Origin: Nonlabens sp. MB-3u-79
Lineage (GTDB): Bacteria; Bacteroidota; Bacteroidia; Flavobacteriales; Flavobacteriaceae
DNA: 64,000 bases
Direction: 5' to 3'
Assembly (NCBI RefSeq): GCF_002831625.1
Contig: NZ_CP025116.1
Coordinates: 2,533,501-2,597,500 of the forward strand
The notes under the pieces are model-generated. The model ran no database searches. It worked only from the letters and a program-made list of their open reading frames with translations, and was not told the DNA's origin. The position numbers and the translations under genes are program-made. Positions 63,797 to 64,000 of this stretch are shown piece after piece. Every line of letters starts with the position of its first letter. Positions within the stretch are counted from its first letter, which is position 1.

Positions 63797-64000
63797 TTGG
63801 GAACTTGGGGAACAGCCATAAAAAGTAATGATACTTCAGCAGATATTTATGCTGACTTTTTTGATTTGTATAATGACGGAAAAGAACCAACTGAAATCAA
63901 AAACAAATTGATTTCCGACAATCCAAACGGAACAAATGACTTTTGGTTTACATTGGCTTTAGCTCTTTGGGAAACTAAAAGCTTGCCAAATGACATTTTG
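63797..64000 (+). CDS. Cassette 29: DUF4259-like protein (3' truncated by the window)
   Basis: From TTG 63797 the product starts MGTWGTAIKSNDTSADIYAD, the opening typical of DUF4259 proteins (MG.WG....ND.A.D). 68 codons are visible and the frame is open at the edge. No ATG is available nearby, so TTG is inferred as the start. The cassette's own end lies outside the window. Confidence 0.75.
   Translation, partial: MGTWGTAIKSNDTSADIYADFFDLYNDGKEPTEIKNKLISDNPNGTNDFWFTLALALWETKSLPNDIL

Larger units (their letters stand above)
38334..64000 (+). mobile_element. Integron-like gene-cassette array (continues past the window)
   Basis: A tyrosine recombinase is followed by 28 complete cassettes and a partial one. 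All genes are on the plus strand, each cassette closing with an attC-like inverted repeat of 131-214 bp. Cassette 5' ends (GTTRRRY plus three bases) are the reverse complement of their own 3' ends. Three cassettes carry two genes and two carry none. The region is more AT-rich than the left part and has no copy of the chromosomal palindrome. Confidence 0.9.

Overview
The window looks like a chromosome segment of a marine-type Flavobacteriaceae bacterium (Bacteroidota). The evidence is the gene families present (tandem DUF368 proteins, a DUF349 protein, a DUF2490 protein, a short primary sigma factor without region 1.1), A-rich translation leaders instead of Shine-Dalgarno sites, and repeated copies of the palindrome CGCTTTCGCGAAAGCG. 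A genus near Nonlabens or Dokdonia is a guess only.

Bases 1 to about 37,600 are an ordinary core chromosome. From left to right they hold two DUF368 lipid-carrier translocases with aroE; a DUF349 protein; a CIA30-like protein; a minus-strand glycolytic block (GlcNAc-kinase-like, gapA, pfkA) divergent from a sodium:solute symporter; pcm; an oxidoreductase, a 3-hydroxybutyryl-CoA dehydrogenase, a DUF1015 protein and a YggS protein; the overlapping dapF-GNAT-mltG operon; and an HtrA protease. A 2-kb block of nested tandem repeats (22.1-24.0 kb) follows. Then come a PadR regulator with its membrane partner, a second long GAPDH, assorted single genes, a DEAD-box helicase and rpoD. Several strong intrinsic terminators separate these units.

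Bases 38,334 to the right edge are very different: AT-rich and entirely plus-strand. This part is an integron-like gene-cassette array. A tyrosine recombinase (38334-39488) is followed after 33 bp by the first cassette boundary, then by 28 complete cassettes and the start of a 29th. Every cassette ends in a 131-214 bp imperfect inverted repeat with integron-type ends (5' RYYYAAC-like and 3' GTTRRRY-like). The last 8-10 bases of nearly every cassette are the reverse complement of that same cassette's first bases, the hallmark of units that circularise and insert at a GTT core. Most cassettes hold one short gene of unknown function; three hold two genes and two hold none. Recognisable products are lipoproteins, amidohydrolases, a RelA/SpoT-type (p)ppGpp synthetase, DUF2199 proteins, a SIMPL protein, an NHL-repeat protein and a TPR protein. 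Cassette 1 is an apparently exact copy of cassette 14, and cassettes 5 and 7 are near-exact copies of each other, which suggests recent movement.

What may be undescribed is the combination. The recombinase has all six catalytic residues but lacks the IntI-specific insert between the catalytic Lys and the HxxR motif. It points towards the array, not away from it. The recombination sites are mostly longer (about 190-214 bp) than classical attC sites. Their stems pair better on the bottom strand (G.T wobbles where the top strand has A.C mismatches), as expected for single-strand bottom-strand recombination. All assignments come from reading the sequence; no database search was run.
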